A stretch of DNA of 64,000 nt from Cymbidium sinense. Lineage: Eukaryota; Streptophyta; Magnoliopsida; Asparagales; Orchidaceae. The notes beneath the pieces are model-generated. The model did no database searches. It was not told the DNA's origin and saw only the letters and a list, made by a program, of their open reading frames with translations. The stretch lies in assembly GCA_021442155.1 (NCBI GenBank), contig CM038214.1, positions 136,314,040-136,378,039 of the forward strand, in the 5' to 3' direction. Each line of letters starts with the position of its first letter. Positions within the stretch are counted from its first letter, which is position 1. Positions 47,480-59,221 of the stretch are shown in pieces. Made by a program: the position numbers and the translations under genes.

Positions 47480-49470
47480 TTGCTATGTACAATAATGAAT
47501 TAGTACGAGTCAAAGTGGAGGATACTTATTTGTTGTTGAAGGATTTAAAAATTAGAAAGAAAAAATAAAAAAATTTAGCCCATGTTAATAATTACAATAG
47601 TGCTCATAATAAGATAAGACAAAAATATAAGAATCTAATGAATACTCAAGTACAGAGTGTTCCAACTATGTGGTTGATGAAAGATGAGAGAAATAAAAAA
47701 AAATACAAGATTATATTTAGAGCAACAATTAACTGTGTTCGGTTTCTTTATCATTTTGCGAATAGTGAATTTCAAAATCAATTAACCAAAAAAATTACTT
47801 GAAATTATATTGTTTTCTTGCAAATAATATTGAAGAGATAAAAAAAAGTAATATTTAAAAATGCTAATACAAAATTATAGTTGACTTCACCAAAGGTATA
47901 AAAATAATTTTATTATGTTGAAACACGTAAGATTTTAATTTTTATCATGAAAGACATGAGCGATTCTTATTTTTCTATTATATTAGATGAGTTCCTTCAT
48001 GTGACAATAAAATAATAATTAATTATTATAATGAGATATGTTGATAAGAAATAGCAACTTATTGAAAAATTTATTAACATTAAACATATTTCTTCAATAA
48101 ATATATTTACATTTAAGATAGTTTTTAAATCTATATTTGCAAAATATTTATTGTCCATTCATAAGATACAAGTCAAGATTATGATGAGACATCTAGTATG
48201 AGAGATGAGTTTAATGATTTACATGCACATATCCTTAATGATAATTCTCAAATATTTTATGTGCATTACTTTGCTTATCGACTTCAACTGTGCTTAGCGG
48301 CTACAACAAAAAATCATTAGCAAGTGAAACATTTTTTTGAATTAACTTCAAGAATTGTAAACACCATTGAAATTTCTTGTACGCGAGTGATATTCTAAAA
48401 ATTATTCAATAAAAAAATATTCTTTCACATCTAAGAACTGCAAATTTAATTAGTAGGTTTAGTTTGAATTAAGAAACAACTTTACAATGAGCTGGTGACA
48501 ACCGTTGAAACTCGCATTTCATATTTTAATTAATCTTATGAAAATGTATACATCTTTGCTTGAGATAGTATAAGAGGATGAGATATGTGATCAACAATCA
48601 ACTGAAACTTATATATTAATTAGTGCAACAAAATCTTTTATTTTTGAATTGACAATGCATTTAATGATTAATATTTTTGAAATTACAAATGAATTATTGT
48701 AATCTCTATAAATAAAAGAACAAGAAATTGAGTATGCAATGGAATTAGTATAAATATCTAAACAAATGTTACAAATGATGAGGGTTAATAAATGTGATTC
48801 TTTATTAGATTAAGTGTCACATATTTGTAATATTTTTGATATTGATGTTCAATATAAGAATTCTATTTTCAAAACTCATCGATAGTCTATACGAAGTGGT
48901 GAAAAAAATAAAAAATTATATCATTATTATGTTGACTTACTCTACACTATAATTGATATATAATTTTAAGATTTGAATAATTATTTTTTTAAAATAAACA
49001 TTGAATTACTTCCTTATGTGACATGCCTAAAACCAAGCGATTCATTCTCTACTTTGATAAAAAAAAATTAAATCATCTTGGAGAGTTATATCCAAGTTAT
49101 TTTCAATAGTTGAGTTTGTAATTTTTGAGCATCAACTATTCACTTATATCATCGATATACATAATAATAATGATTTCTCTTTTTTGAGCGACATTATTAA
49201 TCTTGCTAAACTTATCAAGACGAAGAAAGATAGTGGGTATTTTTTTAATTTACATGCTTATTATATTAGCCTTAATTTTATCAGTTACTACTACTACAAT
49301 AAGGAGAGCATTTTCAACAACAAAAATTAAACATGGATTATGCATAATTGAATAAATGATGATTAGCTCAATGATTGTCTTATTTCTTATATTGAAAAAT
49401 ATATATTTGACTTGATTTTTAATGAAGCTATTATGCAATATTATCAATTAATGCAAATAAATTGAAAAGC
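47480..49470 (+). pseudogene. hAT transposase pseudogene
   Basis: No long ORF remains, but + strand translation shows blocks of the plant TTF-finger/hAT-dimerisation family in order. SAHNKIRQKYKNLMN (about 47600) and FRATINCVRFLYHF (about 47718) mark the N-terminal part. A decayed DYDETSSMRDEFNDLHAHI (about 48175) comes next, where the family has GYDGASNMRGEFNGL, then FYVHYFAYRLQLCLAATTKN (about 48255-48315). The dimerisation region has TTTTIRRAFSTTKIKHGL at about 49285-49340 and ends near 49465. The start of the family's catalytic region is not readable. Stops in every frame show it is long dead. Termini were not found, and element A2 is inserted just 3' of it. Confidence 0.8.
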
Positions 49471-49499
49471 TTGTAATCATTGCTTTATTTATTGATGAT

Positions 49500-50285
49500 T
49501 GATATGACCCTGAAAATTCCACTAGTTGAAACACGATTCTTGATGTGGAAAGCAATCTGATTCTGAATCAAAACTAACCGAGATCAATCGATTATTATCA
49601 AATCGACTCTTAAACATGGAGTATTTATAGTCAAATCGAGCGTCTCGACGAGCCGGATCTAACAAGCCCAAGATCTCATAATTCCGACATCATTTGAGCA
49701 TTCAAATACACAAAATATATCATATGATCAAGGGAATCATCATCGTCCAGATAGAGAGGAGTGGTTGATTTTGCATGTATTTATAGAGGCACCTCTAATC
49801 TATAAATAGCCTCTCATCCTTCATATGAGAGGAGGCAAGCAGAGAGGAGGCAGCTCTAAAGCTTGAAGATTCTCCAAGCACAATCCTGCCACCGATCGTC
49901 AACCACCGTAGGCGCCGCGTGATCATCGCCAGTCATCAATCTGTGGTCTCCATCATGACGACCTTCATCGTCGTCGATGTCCTCGTTGTTCACCATCATC
50001 TCTACCACTAGCGTTACCACACGAGCGTGACTACATAGTTGTCGTTCCCTTCTCATATGCAATCCTGTAATCCCGTTATCGGGAAGATTTTGTACTCTGA
50101 AACAGATGCATAGTGGAAGATTTTTATTGGGCTAGGTCCCGTAGTTTTTTTCCTCTTTTCAAGGTTTTCCACGTAAAAATTCTGGAGTTTTCTTGTTCAC
50201 TCTTTAAATACCTGTGTGTGTTGGATTTCACAACAAAGCTAAGGCGTAAACTTTCACTCTAATGGGGTTTTCTAGCACACGTTTT
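49500..50285 (+). repeat. 5' LTR of A2
   Basis: Shares with the 3' copy TAAACATGGAGTATTTATAG, CATTCAAATACACAAAATAT, the TATA region, CACCACTAGCGTTACCACAC-like sequence and a final AAACTTTCACTCTA. A TATA box (TATAAATAG) is at 49801-49809. The ORF on the minus strand at 49856-50062 is not coding. Confidence 0.85.
49801..49809 (+). promoter_or_regulatory. TATA box of A2 5' LTR
   Basis: TATAAATAG, followed about 20 bp later by a CATATGAGAGGAGGC segment that is conserved in all A2-A4 LTRs and marks the transcribed leader. Confidence 0.7.
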
Positions 50286-50640
50286 GGCCGTAAAACTGAT
50301 TCTCATTATTTCATCTTGGATGATGACCAAGTTTCCCAATAAGATCAAAATCACCATCGAGGTGGAGCATTTCAAGCTTTTAAAGAGCGCAAGCGAAGAA
50401 TGAAAATTTATCAAACTTCATTCCTTCATATTTTGTTGGAAACTGGGGAGCAACTCTTAATCTCAGAAGATCGCCCATGTTAAACATCTAATCGATTACC
50501 ATCCCAAGAAACAAGTCAAAGTTGGACGATATTTCAACATTGAGAAGAGATATAGCTTTGCAAATTATGATTTTCCAATCATAAAAAACAAGACCAAGGT
50601 TAAGGAGCAATTTGTTTTGAACCACAAACAGATGTTTTGA
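50286..50640 (+). other. A2 leader segment conserved in A2, A3 and A4
   Basis: This block has close counterparts at 54910-55255 (A3) and, reversed, 63130-63490 (A4). Shared phrases include GGTGGAGCATTTCAAGCTTT, TCCCAAGAAACAAGTCAAAG, AACATTGAGAAGAGATATAG and GCTTTGCAAATTATGATTTT. No intact frame spans it in any copy. Its conservation suggests a packaging or primer-related role, or the stump of gag; this is inference. Confidence 0.65.
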
Positions 50641-51812
50641 TTCAACCTCTTCCATACAGGTTAACGTCGTCAAAGACTCGACAAATAACCTAGGATAGAT
50701 CAGGTGGTGGACTTCCCGGCCTCTTCCACATAGATTAACGTCAACGGGTAACACCCTGACAAACAACCTCGAATAGGTCAAAAATCCTCAGCGGATTCAA
50801 TTCGACCTCATCCATACAGTTAACGTCGCCGGGTAACGAACAACCTGGATAGGTCAAAATCCTCGGCGACCTCTTCCACATATGTTGCGTCGTCGAGCAA
50901 AGACTCGACAAACAACTGGGATAGGTCAAAGGTCCTTGGTGGACTTCCGGCCTCTTTTACCGCAGTTAACGCGTCATCGGGTAACACTCGACAAACAACC
51001 GGATGGGTCAAAATCCTCGGATTCAATTCAAGCTCTTCCATAGTTAGCGTCGTCGTAACACTCGACAAACAACACCGGATGGGTCAAAATCCTCGGATTT
51101 CAACCTCCAAGTTAGCGTCATGGGTAACACTCGACAAACAACCCGGATGGGTCAAAATCCTCGGCGGATTCGATTCAACCTCTTCCATACAAGTTAACGT
51201 CATCGAGCAAACACTCTGACAAACAACCTCGGATATGTCAAATCCTCAGCAAATTAATTCAACCTCTTACATACAGGTTAACGTCATCAGGTAACACTCT
51301 GACAAACAACCTCGGATGGGTAAAAAATTCTCAACGGATTCAATTCAACCTCTTCCATACAGGTTAACGTCATCGAGCAAACACTCTAACAAACAACCTC
51401 GGATATGTCAAATCCTCAGCGGATTCAATTCAACCTCTTTCATGCAGTTGCGTCGCCGGGTAACACTCGACAAACAACCGGATGGGTCAAAATCCTCGGT
51501 GGATTCAATTCAACCTCTTTCATACAGTTAACGTCGCGAAACACTCGACAACAACCCGGATATGTAAAATCCCGGTGGATTGCAACCTCTTCCACACAAG
51601 TTAACGTCGTGGTGACACCCCAACAAACAACCCGGATGGGTCAAAAATCCTTGGATTGATTCAACCTCTTCCATACGAGTTAACGTCGAGCAAACACTCG
51701 ACAAACAACCTCGAGATATGTCAAAATCCTCAGCGGATCCAATCAACCTCTTCCATGCGAGTTAGCGTCATCAGTCACACTCGACAAACAACGGATAGGT
51801 CAAAGATCTCGT
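50641..51812 (+). repeat. Tandem array A of A2 (about 86-bp units)
   Basis: Roughly 13-14 units in a row. Each has CCTCTTCCATACAGGTTAAC, GTCATCGGGTAACACTC, GACAAACAACCTCGGATAGG and TCAAAATCCTCAGCGGATTC. Units differ mostly by small deletions. Some units lack the middle. Confidence 0.93.
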
Positions 51813-52289
51813 CGGTACGCCAACCGTGGCGTCACCGCCGCCGACCATCGAAAATCTTAGCGAGTCACCACCATCGTCGGCTGGTCATCCCGTCGGCTGC
51901 GCCCGGTCATGCCGTCGCTACCGTCGCCCGATTATTGCCGACCACCCCGTCGGCCGCCAACTTGTCGTCGGTCCATGGACCCTCGCCGGCAATCTTCGCG
52001 TCACCACCATCGGCGCGGTCATCCCCATTCGACGCCCGGTCGCCACCGTCGACTTCGTCATTCTTTGCGCCGCTGTCGGCCGCCACCGCACTGTCGGTCG
52101 CCGCTGACTTCGTAGGTCCATGCAATCGCCGTCGGTCACCACCATCGCCGGCCGCCATGGCAATCTTCGTCGATCCACCACCATCCGCGACCATCGATCT
52201 CGTACGATCCCGTTGCCATTGCAGCCATCGACCCTATCATACCATCGTCGGGCATGGTTGTCGACCCAGATCTTCGGTTATGTCGCGAT
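51813..52289 (+). repeat. Short-repeat array B of A2
   Basis: GC-rich DNA built of loose 25-35 bp repeats on CCATCGTCGGTCATCCCGTC and CGCCGCCGACC. Open on both strands by composition (for instance 51656-52291). No protein domain. Confidence 0.8.
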
Positions 52290-52680
52290 GATCACCTCCA
52301 AACCGGTCGGTCAGAGTCGGTTAACACCTCTTTTGAGAAAGCGGAGCATTGCCGTGTATGAACTACGGGTCTTGATGCCTCGACGTCGGTCAGCGAAGGT
52401 CAATCATTGAGGAAAATTAGAGCGCATGCATTATGAGTATGGGTCTTGACCGAACCGGTCGGTGATTAACACCAGTCTTATTCGAGAAAGCGGGAGCCTT
52501 ATGCGTATGAGTCTTGATCGCCTCGGCGGTCGGTCAAGCCGAGGTCGATTAACTTTTCTTTAAGAAAGCTGGAGCACCGGTCTTGTCTTAAACCGGTCGG
52601 TCAGTTAACACCTCTTTTGAGAAAAGCGGAGTCTTGTCGTTTGAACTAGGCCTTGATACTCAACGACATTCTTTGAAGAA
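52290..52680 (+). repeat. Tandem array C of A2
   Basis: About four units of 75-100 bp with GGTCGGTCAG, TTAACACCTCTTTTGAGAAA, GCGGAGC, and ATGAACTACGGGTCTTGAT. Same position and motif as in A3 and A4. Confidence 0.85.
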
Positions 52681-52698
52681 GAGAAGGTGCACTAGGGG

Positions 52699-52705
52699 TT
52701 TTATA
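52699..52705 (-). promoter_or_regulatory. Antisense TATA-like box of A2
   Basis: On the minus strand the sequence reads GGGTCTATAAAACCCCTAGT and then GCACCTTCTCTTCTTC, the same order as at 60592-60640 in A4, where it is on the + strand because A4 is reversed. It would drive transcription through arrays C, B and A in antisense. Confidence 0.5.
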
Positions 52706-52719
52706 GACCCGCAGGGCAA

Positions 52720-53147
52720 AAGGTCAAAACCTCCCAAAGCGCACTCAAAGCAGGAAGCAGAAAAGCAGGTATGGACCAATGTCATGAGCTGGTCGTGGCC
52801 GCTCCGTCGCTTGTCTTGCCAGCCATTAACCCTCTCAGGCCAGCGTTATTTGTGCGACCAGCTCCAGCGTCCGTTCAGCGACCGTCGAGGCCCATTGTCA
52901 TAACCCGCTAGGCCATTCTCATGAGCGGACCATGGCGGCCTTGACGACATCCATGGTCTTGTGGCAGCGGCCGCGCCCGCATACCTACGCGCATCCACCT
53001 ACGTCTAGTAGTCATAATCTTATGCTCTCGTGAAGATCTGTTTTCAAAATGTGTGGTGATGGAATTTCAATTTCATTGAAGAATCTGTTATTTTCAAGTA
53101 CTTGACATATATATTTTGGATGATTGAGATAATATCGTCAAAATAGA
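52720..53147 (+). other. Block D of A2 and junction to the 3' LTR
   Basis: GC-rich non-coding DNA (CAGCG and GGCC words) to about 53010, then AT-rich GGATGATTGAGATAATATCG directly before the LTR. Matches the same place in A3 and A4. Confidence 0.6.
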
Positions 53148-53902
53148 GCATGACACGAAAATTTCCTAGTTGAAACCGATTCTTGATGTCGAAAGCCGAT
53201 TACTTAATAGACTTAGAGATCAGCGATTATTATCGACTCTTAAACATGGAATATTTATAATCAAATCGAGTATCTCGGCAGGCGGATCTAACAAGAGATC
53301 ATTTAGACATCATTTAAGCATTCAAATACACAAAATATATCATATGATCAGGGAATCATCATGGCCGTCCAGATGGAGGAGTGGTTCAGATTTTGCATGT
53401 ATTTACAGAGACATCACTCCTCCAATCTATAAATAGCACCTCATCCTTCATATGAGGGGAGGCCAAGCAAGAGAGAAGAGAGAGCTCAAAAGCTTGAAAT
53501 TTCTCCAAGCACAATCCTGCCACCACTCGGTGCGCCAACCACCAGCCGATCTCGTGGTCATCAATCTGTCGATCTCCATCCGGCGACATTCATGGATTAG
53601 TCGATGTCCTCGCCACATTCATCGCTACCACTAGCAACTATTACCACACGAGCGTGACTACAGTTGTGGTTCCCTTCTCATGCAATCCTGCGATCCGTTA
53701 TCGAAGATTTTGTACACTCGAAGCGGTCAGTGGAAGATTTTCTTGAGCTAGGCCAGATTTTTCCCTCTTTTCGAGATTTTTCACGTAAAAATTCTGGAAT
53801 TTTCTTGTTCACTCTTTAAATACACGTGTGTGTGTTGGATTTCACAACAAAGCTAAGGCGTAAACTTTCACTCTACCGCAATTAGTTTTCTAGCACGCAA
53901 CA
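53148..53902 (+). repeat. 3' LTR of A2
   Basis: Ends in AGTTTTCTAGCACGCAACA. A TATA box is at 53428-53434. The copy differs from the 5' LTR by substitutions and many 2-10 bp deletions. Confidence 0.85.
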
Positions 53903-53907
53903 ATGAT

Positions 53908-54088
53908 ATTGAAATATAAAGCTCTCTTTTGAATTATTTATTTTTATTTTATTTTTAAAAATTAATTATTTAAGTAATAAATTTGTCCTTCTAAGAAGAG
54001 AAGTTACTTCCTCACCTGATCACAAAGAAGAAGAAATAGTAGTACTTATCGAGCCTTTACAGAAGATAAACATTGAAGAGATCCATCT
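53908..54088. other. Spacer between A2 and A3
   Basis: About 180 bp of AT-rich DNA that belonged to the original target site. No feature. Confidence 0.5.
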
Positions 54089-54906
54089 TGATATGGCCCT
54101 GAAAATTTCACTAGTCGAAGCACGAATCTTGATGTCGAAAGCAAGTTGATCAGAAATTAAAACTAGCCGAGATCAAGCACTTAAAATATCATTGGAAACT
54201 TTGGGACATCAGTTAAATTTCTAAAAAAACTCTCAAATATGGAGTGTTTATAGTCAAATCGAGCGTCTCGATGAGCCGATTCCAACAAGCCAAAGATCTT
54301 ATAATTTCGACTTCATTTGAGCATTCAAATACACAAAATACATCATATGATCAAAGGAATCATCATGAGTCGTCCGATGGAGAGGAGTGATTTTTTGATT
54401 CTGACGACACTCTCTAATCTATAAATAGCCCTCCCTCATATAGCGGGAAGCCAAACAAGAGAGAGAGAGCTCAAAGCTTGAAAATCCTCACACAATTGTG
54501 CCACCACTGACGGTTGTCAACCAGCCGCCGTATGCCAGCCGGTCAACGCCGTAGCTAATCCTTCGTCGTCAATCTCAGGTCACCATCATGTGACGACCTT
54601 CATTCTTGTGTTTCCCATTTGACATCATTTCTTTATAGCTATTTACAACCAATGTGTGTATACTATTGTTGTCGATTTTGGGATTCCATTGTCGGTCCTT
54701 CTCATATCTGATTATGTAATCCGTTATCGGAAAACTTGTACTCAAAATAAATATGTAGTGGAAGCTTTTTTCTTGGGGTAGATTTTCCCTCTTTTCGGTT
54801 TTCACGTTAAAATTGTTTTATTATTAATTCTTCAAGCGTCATTGTGTGGGACTCCATGATAAAGCTAAGGCATAAACTTTCACTCTACGGTGGTTTTTAC
54901 ATGAGC
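54089..54906 (+). repeat. 5' LTR of A3
   Basis: Aligns to the A2 and A4 LTRs throughout. TATA box TATAAAT at 54420-54426. Shares CACTTAAAATATCATTGGAA with A1 and A4, so it is somewhat closer to those than A2 is in this part. Confidence 0.85.
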
Positions 54907-55255
54907 ATTTGATCGTGGGAAGCGATTCCCATTATTTCATCTTATATGACGAAGTTTTCCAACAAGATCAAAACCACCAGGTGGAGCATTTCAAGCTTTT
55001 AAGGAGCGCAAGCGAAGAATGAAGATTAATCAAACTTAGTTCCTTGATTTCTTGCGGGGGGCAACTCTTAATCTCGAAGATCGCATGTTAAGCATAATGA
55101 CTATCATCCCAAGAAACAAGTCAAAGTTGGAGGATATTTCAATATTGAGAAGAGATATAGCTTTGCAAATTATGATTTTCCAATAATACTCATAGAAAAA
55201 TAAGACTAAGATTAAGGAGCAACTTTGGCTACAACCACAAACGGATGTTTTGATT

Positions 55256-55800
55256 CGACCTCTTCCATAGTTAACGTCATCGAGATTACGACAAATAACA
55301 GGATAGGTCAAAAGGTCGTAGTGGACTTCCGGCCTCTTCCACATAGGTTAACGTCAGCGGGTAAAACTCGACAAACAACTCCGGATATGTCAAAAATCGC
55401 CAGTTGATTCGACATCTTCCATACAGGTTAACGTCATCGGGTAACACCCTGACAACCTCGGATAGGTCAAAAATCCTCAGCGGATTCAATTCGACATCTT
55501 CCATACAGGTTAACGTTATCGGGTAACACTCTGACAAACAACCTCTGATAGGTTAAAAATCCTTGGCGGATTTAATTCGACCTCTTCCATACAGGTTAAT
55601 GTCATCGGGTAAAACTTCGACACAACCGGATAGGTCAAAATCCCAGCGGATTTAATTGACATCTTCCATATAAGTTAACGTCGTTGGGTAACAATGACAA
55701 ACAACCTCGGATAGGTCAAAATCGGCGGATTGATTCAACATCTTCCATACGAGTTAAGCGTCGTGAGTCACACTCGACAAACAACCGGATAGGTCAAAAT
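55256..55800 (+). repeat. Tandem array A of A3
   Basis: About six to seven units of the same 86-bp repeat as in A2, with CATCTTCCATACAGGTTAAC replacing CCTCTTCC in several units, a variant specific to this copy. Confidence 0.9.
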
Positions 55801-56440
55801 CCTCGTATCGTCGCCGTAGGCTACCCGACGTTCCGCTTGCCGATTACCATCGGCGGTCATTCGCCATATCAGCCGGTCGCCGCCATCATCGTCGGTCATC
55901 CCGTCGACAGCGGCTATTGCCCGACCACCACCGGCGATGACCATTCGCCGTGCCGCATCTGTCATCACCATCGTCATCGGTAATCGCCCATTCTGCAGGC
56001 GTCGATGCTACCGGATCTGGTCGCGATTCTTTGTTACCACCCCGTCGACCGCTGACCGCGCCACGGTCACCATCGCGATCGCGCTAGACCATCGCGGGCA
56101 ATCGCCTCACCACCATGCGTCGTAGATCGCCGGACTACGACTCGGTCGCCACCATCGATTCGTCGCCGAGTTCTTGTTGTCGGTGCCCGTCGGCCCGCTT
56201 GACTGTAGGCGCTGGCGGTAATTTTGCGGTCACCACCATCGTCGTCGGTCATCCTCGCCCATTAGCGTCGGTCGCCCACGGTGGTCGCCGATTCATCTGA
56301 CCAAACCACCCTGCGTCCAAATAGCCGGTCATAGCCGTCGGTATGTCCTATCGCGCCGTAGACCATCGCCGAGCAATCGTCGGCTCGTATCCTCCGACCC
56401 ATGTCATTGCCCCATCGTCGAGCATCAGCCGTCGAGCCCA
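55801..56440 (+). repeat. Short-repeat array B of A3
   Basis: GC-rich loose repeats on CACCATCGTCGTCGGTCATC and CGCCGACC. No coding content although frames are open on both strands. Confidence 0.75.
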
Positions 56441-56900
56441 TCTCAGGTTATCATCTCCTTGACGGTCGCCTCCGGGGCGAGACGGTCCAGCTGATTGGCG
56501 CTCTTTTGAGGAAAAGTAGACGCAGATAATGCGTGAGCGCGGTGCCTCAGAACAGACGGTCGACAGGATTGATCCTCTTCGAGAAAAACGAGACCACGGC
56601 GTATCTGCGCGGGCGCGGTCGTCCGGCGGACGGTTCGGCGATGCTGATTGATACCTCTTCGAGGAAAAAGCGCAAACGACGGTATGTCGCGGGCGCGGTT
56701 GCCTCGAACACAGGCGGTCCGGCAAGTCTGATTGGCGCCTCTTTGAGAGGGCCGACCACGGCGCGTGCGTGGACCTCCTACTTCGGACGGTCCGGCCAGT
56801 GATTGGCGCCTCTTCGAGGGGAAAGCGGCGAACCTGACTTCTTAGCGGGGCGACCTCCGAACGACCTCTTCTTGAGAAGAAAAGGGACACTCCAACATAT
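56441..56900 (+). repeat. Tandem array C of A3
   Basis: About five units of 80-100 bp with GGACGGTCCGGC, TGATTGGCGCCTCTTCGAGG and AAAAGCG. The 180-codon frame on the minus strand reads through the units and has no independent support. Confidence 0.85.
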
Positions 56901-56935
56901 AAGGAGTGTGTCTTCTCATTTGACCTCAGGGGAGT

Positions 56936-56942
56936 TTTTATA
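56936..56942 (-). promoter_or_regulatory. Antisense TATA-like box of A3
   Basis: Minus strand GGGGTCTATAAAAACTCCCC, at the same position relative to array C as in A2 and A4. It is preceded, in the antisense direction, by the same GTTTTGG-rich stretch (56960-57040). Confidence 0.5.
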
Positions 56943-57560
56943 GACCCCCTATAGGAGCAAAAATGTCAAAAATCATTAAAATCGCTTAAAGCCTCAAAAG
57001 CTCAAAACGGACCAAAACAGGCGAAAATGGGCGTTTTGGCGTCATCTTGTGGACCAGCGCTGTAGCCAGCGCCCAGCGTGGCTCAAGCCAGCGTTCAACC
57101 CATCAGCGCTACCGCTCCGCGTCCGTTCTGCGACGCTCATAAGCGCAACCGTCGGCCCGTGACCTTCAGGCCGAAGCGTTTGCTTCGCCGCCAGGCAGCG
57201 TTCGCGTTGACCCTCGAGGGCCGTTCGCGGCGACCGCGTTGCCCTTAGCCCACAGCGACCCTGACGCGGCGCCATGGCAGCTCCGGCCGGCGGCGCCGGT
57301 ACCCCTTCATTGCGGATGGGTAACCTCAAAATCTGCGCAGCATCTGCACACATGCGTGCATCGCCCGTAGTCATGTCTTGTCGCCAGCGAAGATCGTTTC
57401 TCGAAAATGTATGATTAACGGACCATAAATTCGTTAAAATTTGTTATTTTTATTCGACGTATATATTTTGAATGATTGAGATAATATCATCAAAATAGAG
57501 GCGTGATATGACGAAAATTTCACTTTGGTCGAACTAATCTAAATGTTGAGCATATTCTCT

Positions 57561-58204
57561 TGAAGGTTTGCTTGGCAATATCAACACCCTCTTGTTTCCT
57601 CTAACCTGCTTTTTGAAACTTAAATCCTAAGAATCATCAATATATTAGACTAATGAGTTGGCTTGGCTCATACTGAATAACATTTTCATTGCCTCTTGTA
57701 AAGTTAATAAACATAGTGCCAAGATTGACTGTGATCCAGATCAAAGTTAAGTAATTTGAGCTGATCTTTAGTTCAAGAATGAATTTTAATGCAAATTATA
57801 GATGTAAACATGCAATAGCTCTAAAAAAACTAGCTCCAAACATTAATCAGAAGAAAATTTCAATTTTATAGTTCACTATCACCTTTTCTACACGGCTTAT
57901 TAGAAGAAATTCTTCCTACAAGAGAGAAGTTGAAGCCTGCTCAGAATTTGATAAAAAACAGAGACATGGAACTACGAATCAAAGCTTCTGAAAAGACAGT
58001 ACAGCAGACAGAAACAGAGGAAAAACGAGCTGACGTACTTCGTTCAAACCAATTTATTGCCGAGAAAACCTAAATAGCTTACAATATAAGCGATTCAAAG
58101 CTACTCAAACGGCAAGACAACAGTAAACCCCTCAAATAACCACGACAAACACATATTCAGGCTCACAACATAAGCACCATCCTCTTACCAAATGTATGAT
58201 ACAC
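57561..58204. other. 3' flank of the 58205 gene
   Basis: No other gene is recognised. On the minus strand an AATAAA is present near 58050-58056, about 150 bp past the stop codon, a suitable polyadenylation signal. Confidence 0.45.
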
Positions 58205-58582
58205 TCAATCGGATTCGTCCTCAACCTCATCCTCATCAAACGAATCTTCATCAATCATTCCCTCCACATCATCTTCAGAAAAATCTTCGCCCCCGATTTC
58301 GAAGTCCTCAGAATCCATGTCGCCATCGGAGAGATCGTCGTCATCCTCAGGCACTCGGCGGTCGGATTCTCGGCGGCCAGGCGCGTATCCACGGAACTGA
58401 CCTTGGAGAGCTGGGAAGAAAATAAACGAGGTTTGGCTGACGTGAGAGCAGAGGCTGTGGTGGTAAGGGGAAGCAGCGATGGCGGGGAATATCGCCGGAT
58501 TCAGAAGCGCGTGCCGGGCAGTGGACGTGGAGGCGGCGAGCCTCCTGAACACTGAAGATGCCTTCGCCACAGTCCGAAGCAT
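58205..58582 (-). CDS. Small probably mitochondrial protein with acidic C-terminus
   Basis: An intact 125-codon single-exon frame. I do not recognise the family by name. Residues 1-45 (MLRTVAKASSVFRRLAAST, more Arg/Ala/Ser, no acids) look like a mitochondrial targeting sequence, and FRGYAPGRRES at about residues 63-73 is the kind of segment found near the end of such presequences. From about residue 74 to the end the chain is extremely acidic (DDDDLSDGDMDSEDFE, then EDFSEDDVEGMIDEDSFDED), ending ESD. There is no membrane segment. It is the only gene in the window without a frame break. Composition unlike the surrounding repeats, plus a promoter motif and poly(A) signal, support it as real. 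The general design (presequence and acidic tail) is shared with the 26304 gene, but no residue-level relation is clear. Confidence 0.8.
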   Translation of the reverse strand: MLRTVAKASSVFRRLAASTSTARHALLNPAIFPAIAASPYHHSLCSHVSQTSFIFFPALQGQFRGYAPGRRESDRRVPEDDDDLSDGDMDSEDFEIGGEDFSEDDVEGMIDEDSFDEDEVEDESD

Positions 58583-58641
58583 CTCGTTCAGCTGGTTGGG
58601 GGTACGAGCTCTTGCGTGGACAGTGAAGCAGAGGTAGGCAA

Positions 58642-58650
58642 CTAGGGTTT
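58642..58650 (-). promoter_or_regulatory. Telo-box-like motif upstream of the 58205 gene
   Basis: CTAGGGTTT on the + strand, i.e. AAACCCTAG on the gene strand, 60 bp upstream of the ATG. Telo-box-like motifs at this place are common in plant housekeeping and mitochondrial-protein genes. Confidence 0.5.
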
Positions 58651-58739
58651 CTCTAAGCTTTGTGCGAGGGTTTAAGGAACTTCTAAGTTTCTAATACGGG
58701 TTATGTCAATGACACGCTACCGTGGACCTTATGTTGGCT

Positions 58740-59221
<482 letters not shown>

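Larger units (their letters stand above)
49500..53902 (+). mobile_element. Element A2: non-autonomous LTR element, complete
   Basis: Starts TGATATGACCCTG (49500), ends GCACGCAACA (53902), and is flanked by ATGAT on both sides (49495-49499, 53903-53907), a 5-bp target duplication. LTRs lie at 49500-50285 and about 53148-53902. The 2.9-kb interior holds a short leader, arrays A, B and C, an antisense TATA-like box and block D. No gag, protease, RT or integrase motif is present. Movement would have required proteins of an autonomous relative such as A1. Confidence 0.9.
54089..57560 (+). mobile_element. Element A3: non-autonomous LTR element, 3' truncated
   Basis: The 5' LTR runs from TGATATGGCCCTG (54089) to about 54906. 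The interior has the A2 order: leader 54910-55255, array A 55256-55800, array B 55800-56440, array C 56440-56900, antisense TATA-like box near 56936, and block D to about 57400. The 3' LTR begins at 57512 (TGATATGACGAAAATTTCAC) and stops matching after about 50 bp, so most of it is lost and no target duplication can be seen. Confidence 0.85.

Noticed and set aside
50641..51812. CRISPR-like array of repeats
   Set aside because: Whole units repeat head to tail without unique spacers, and the context is a plant LTR element.
51656..52291. 211-codon ORF
   Set aside because: Runs from array A through array B of A2. Low-complexity Ser/Pro/Arg composition, no counterpart frame in A3 or A4.
56348..56890. 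180-codon ORF (minus)
   Set aside because: Reads through array C units; internal repeats of the protein mirror the DNA repeats.
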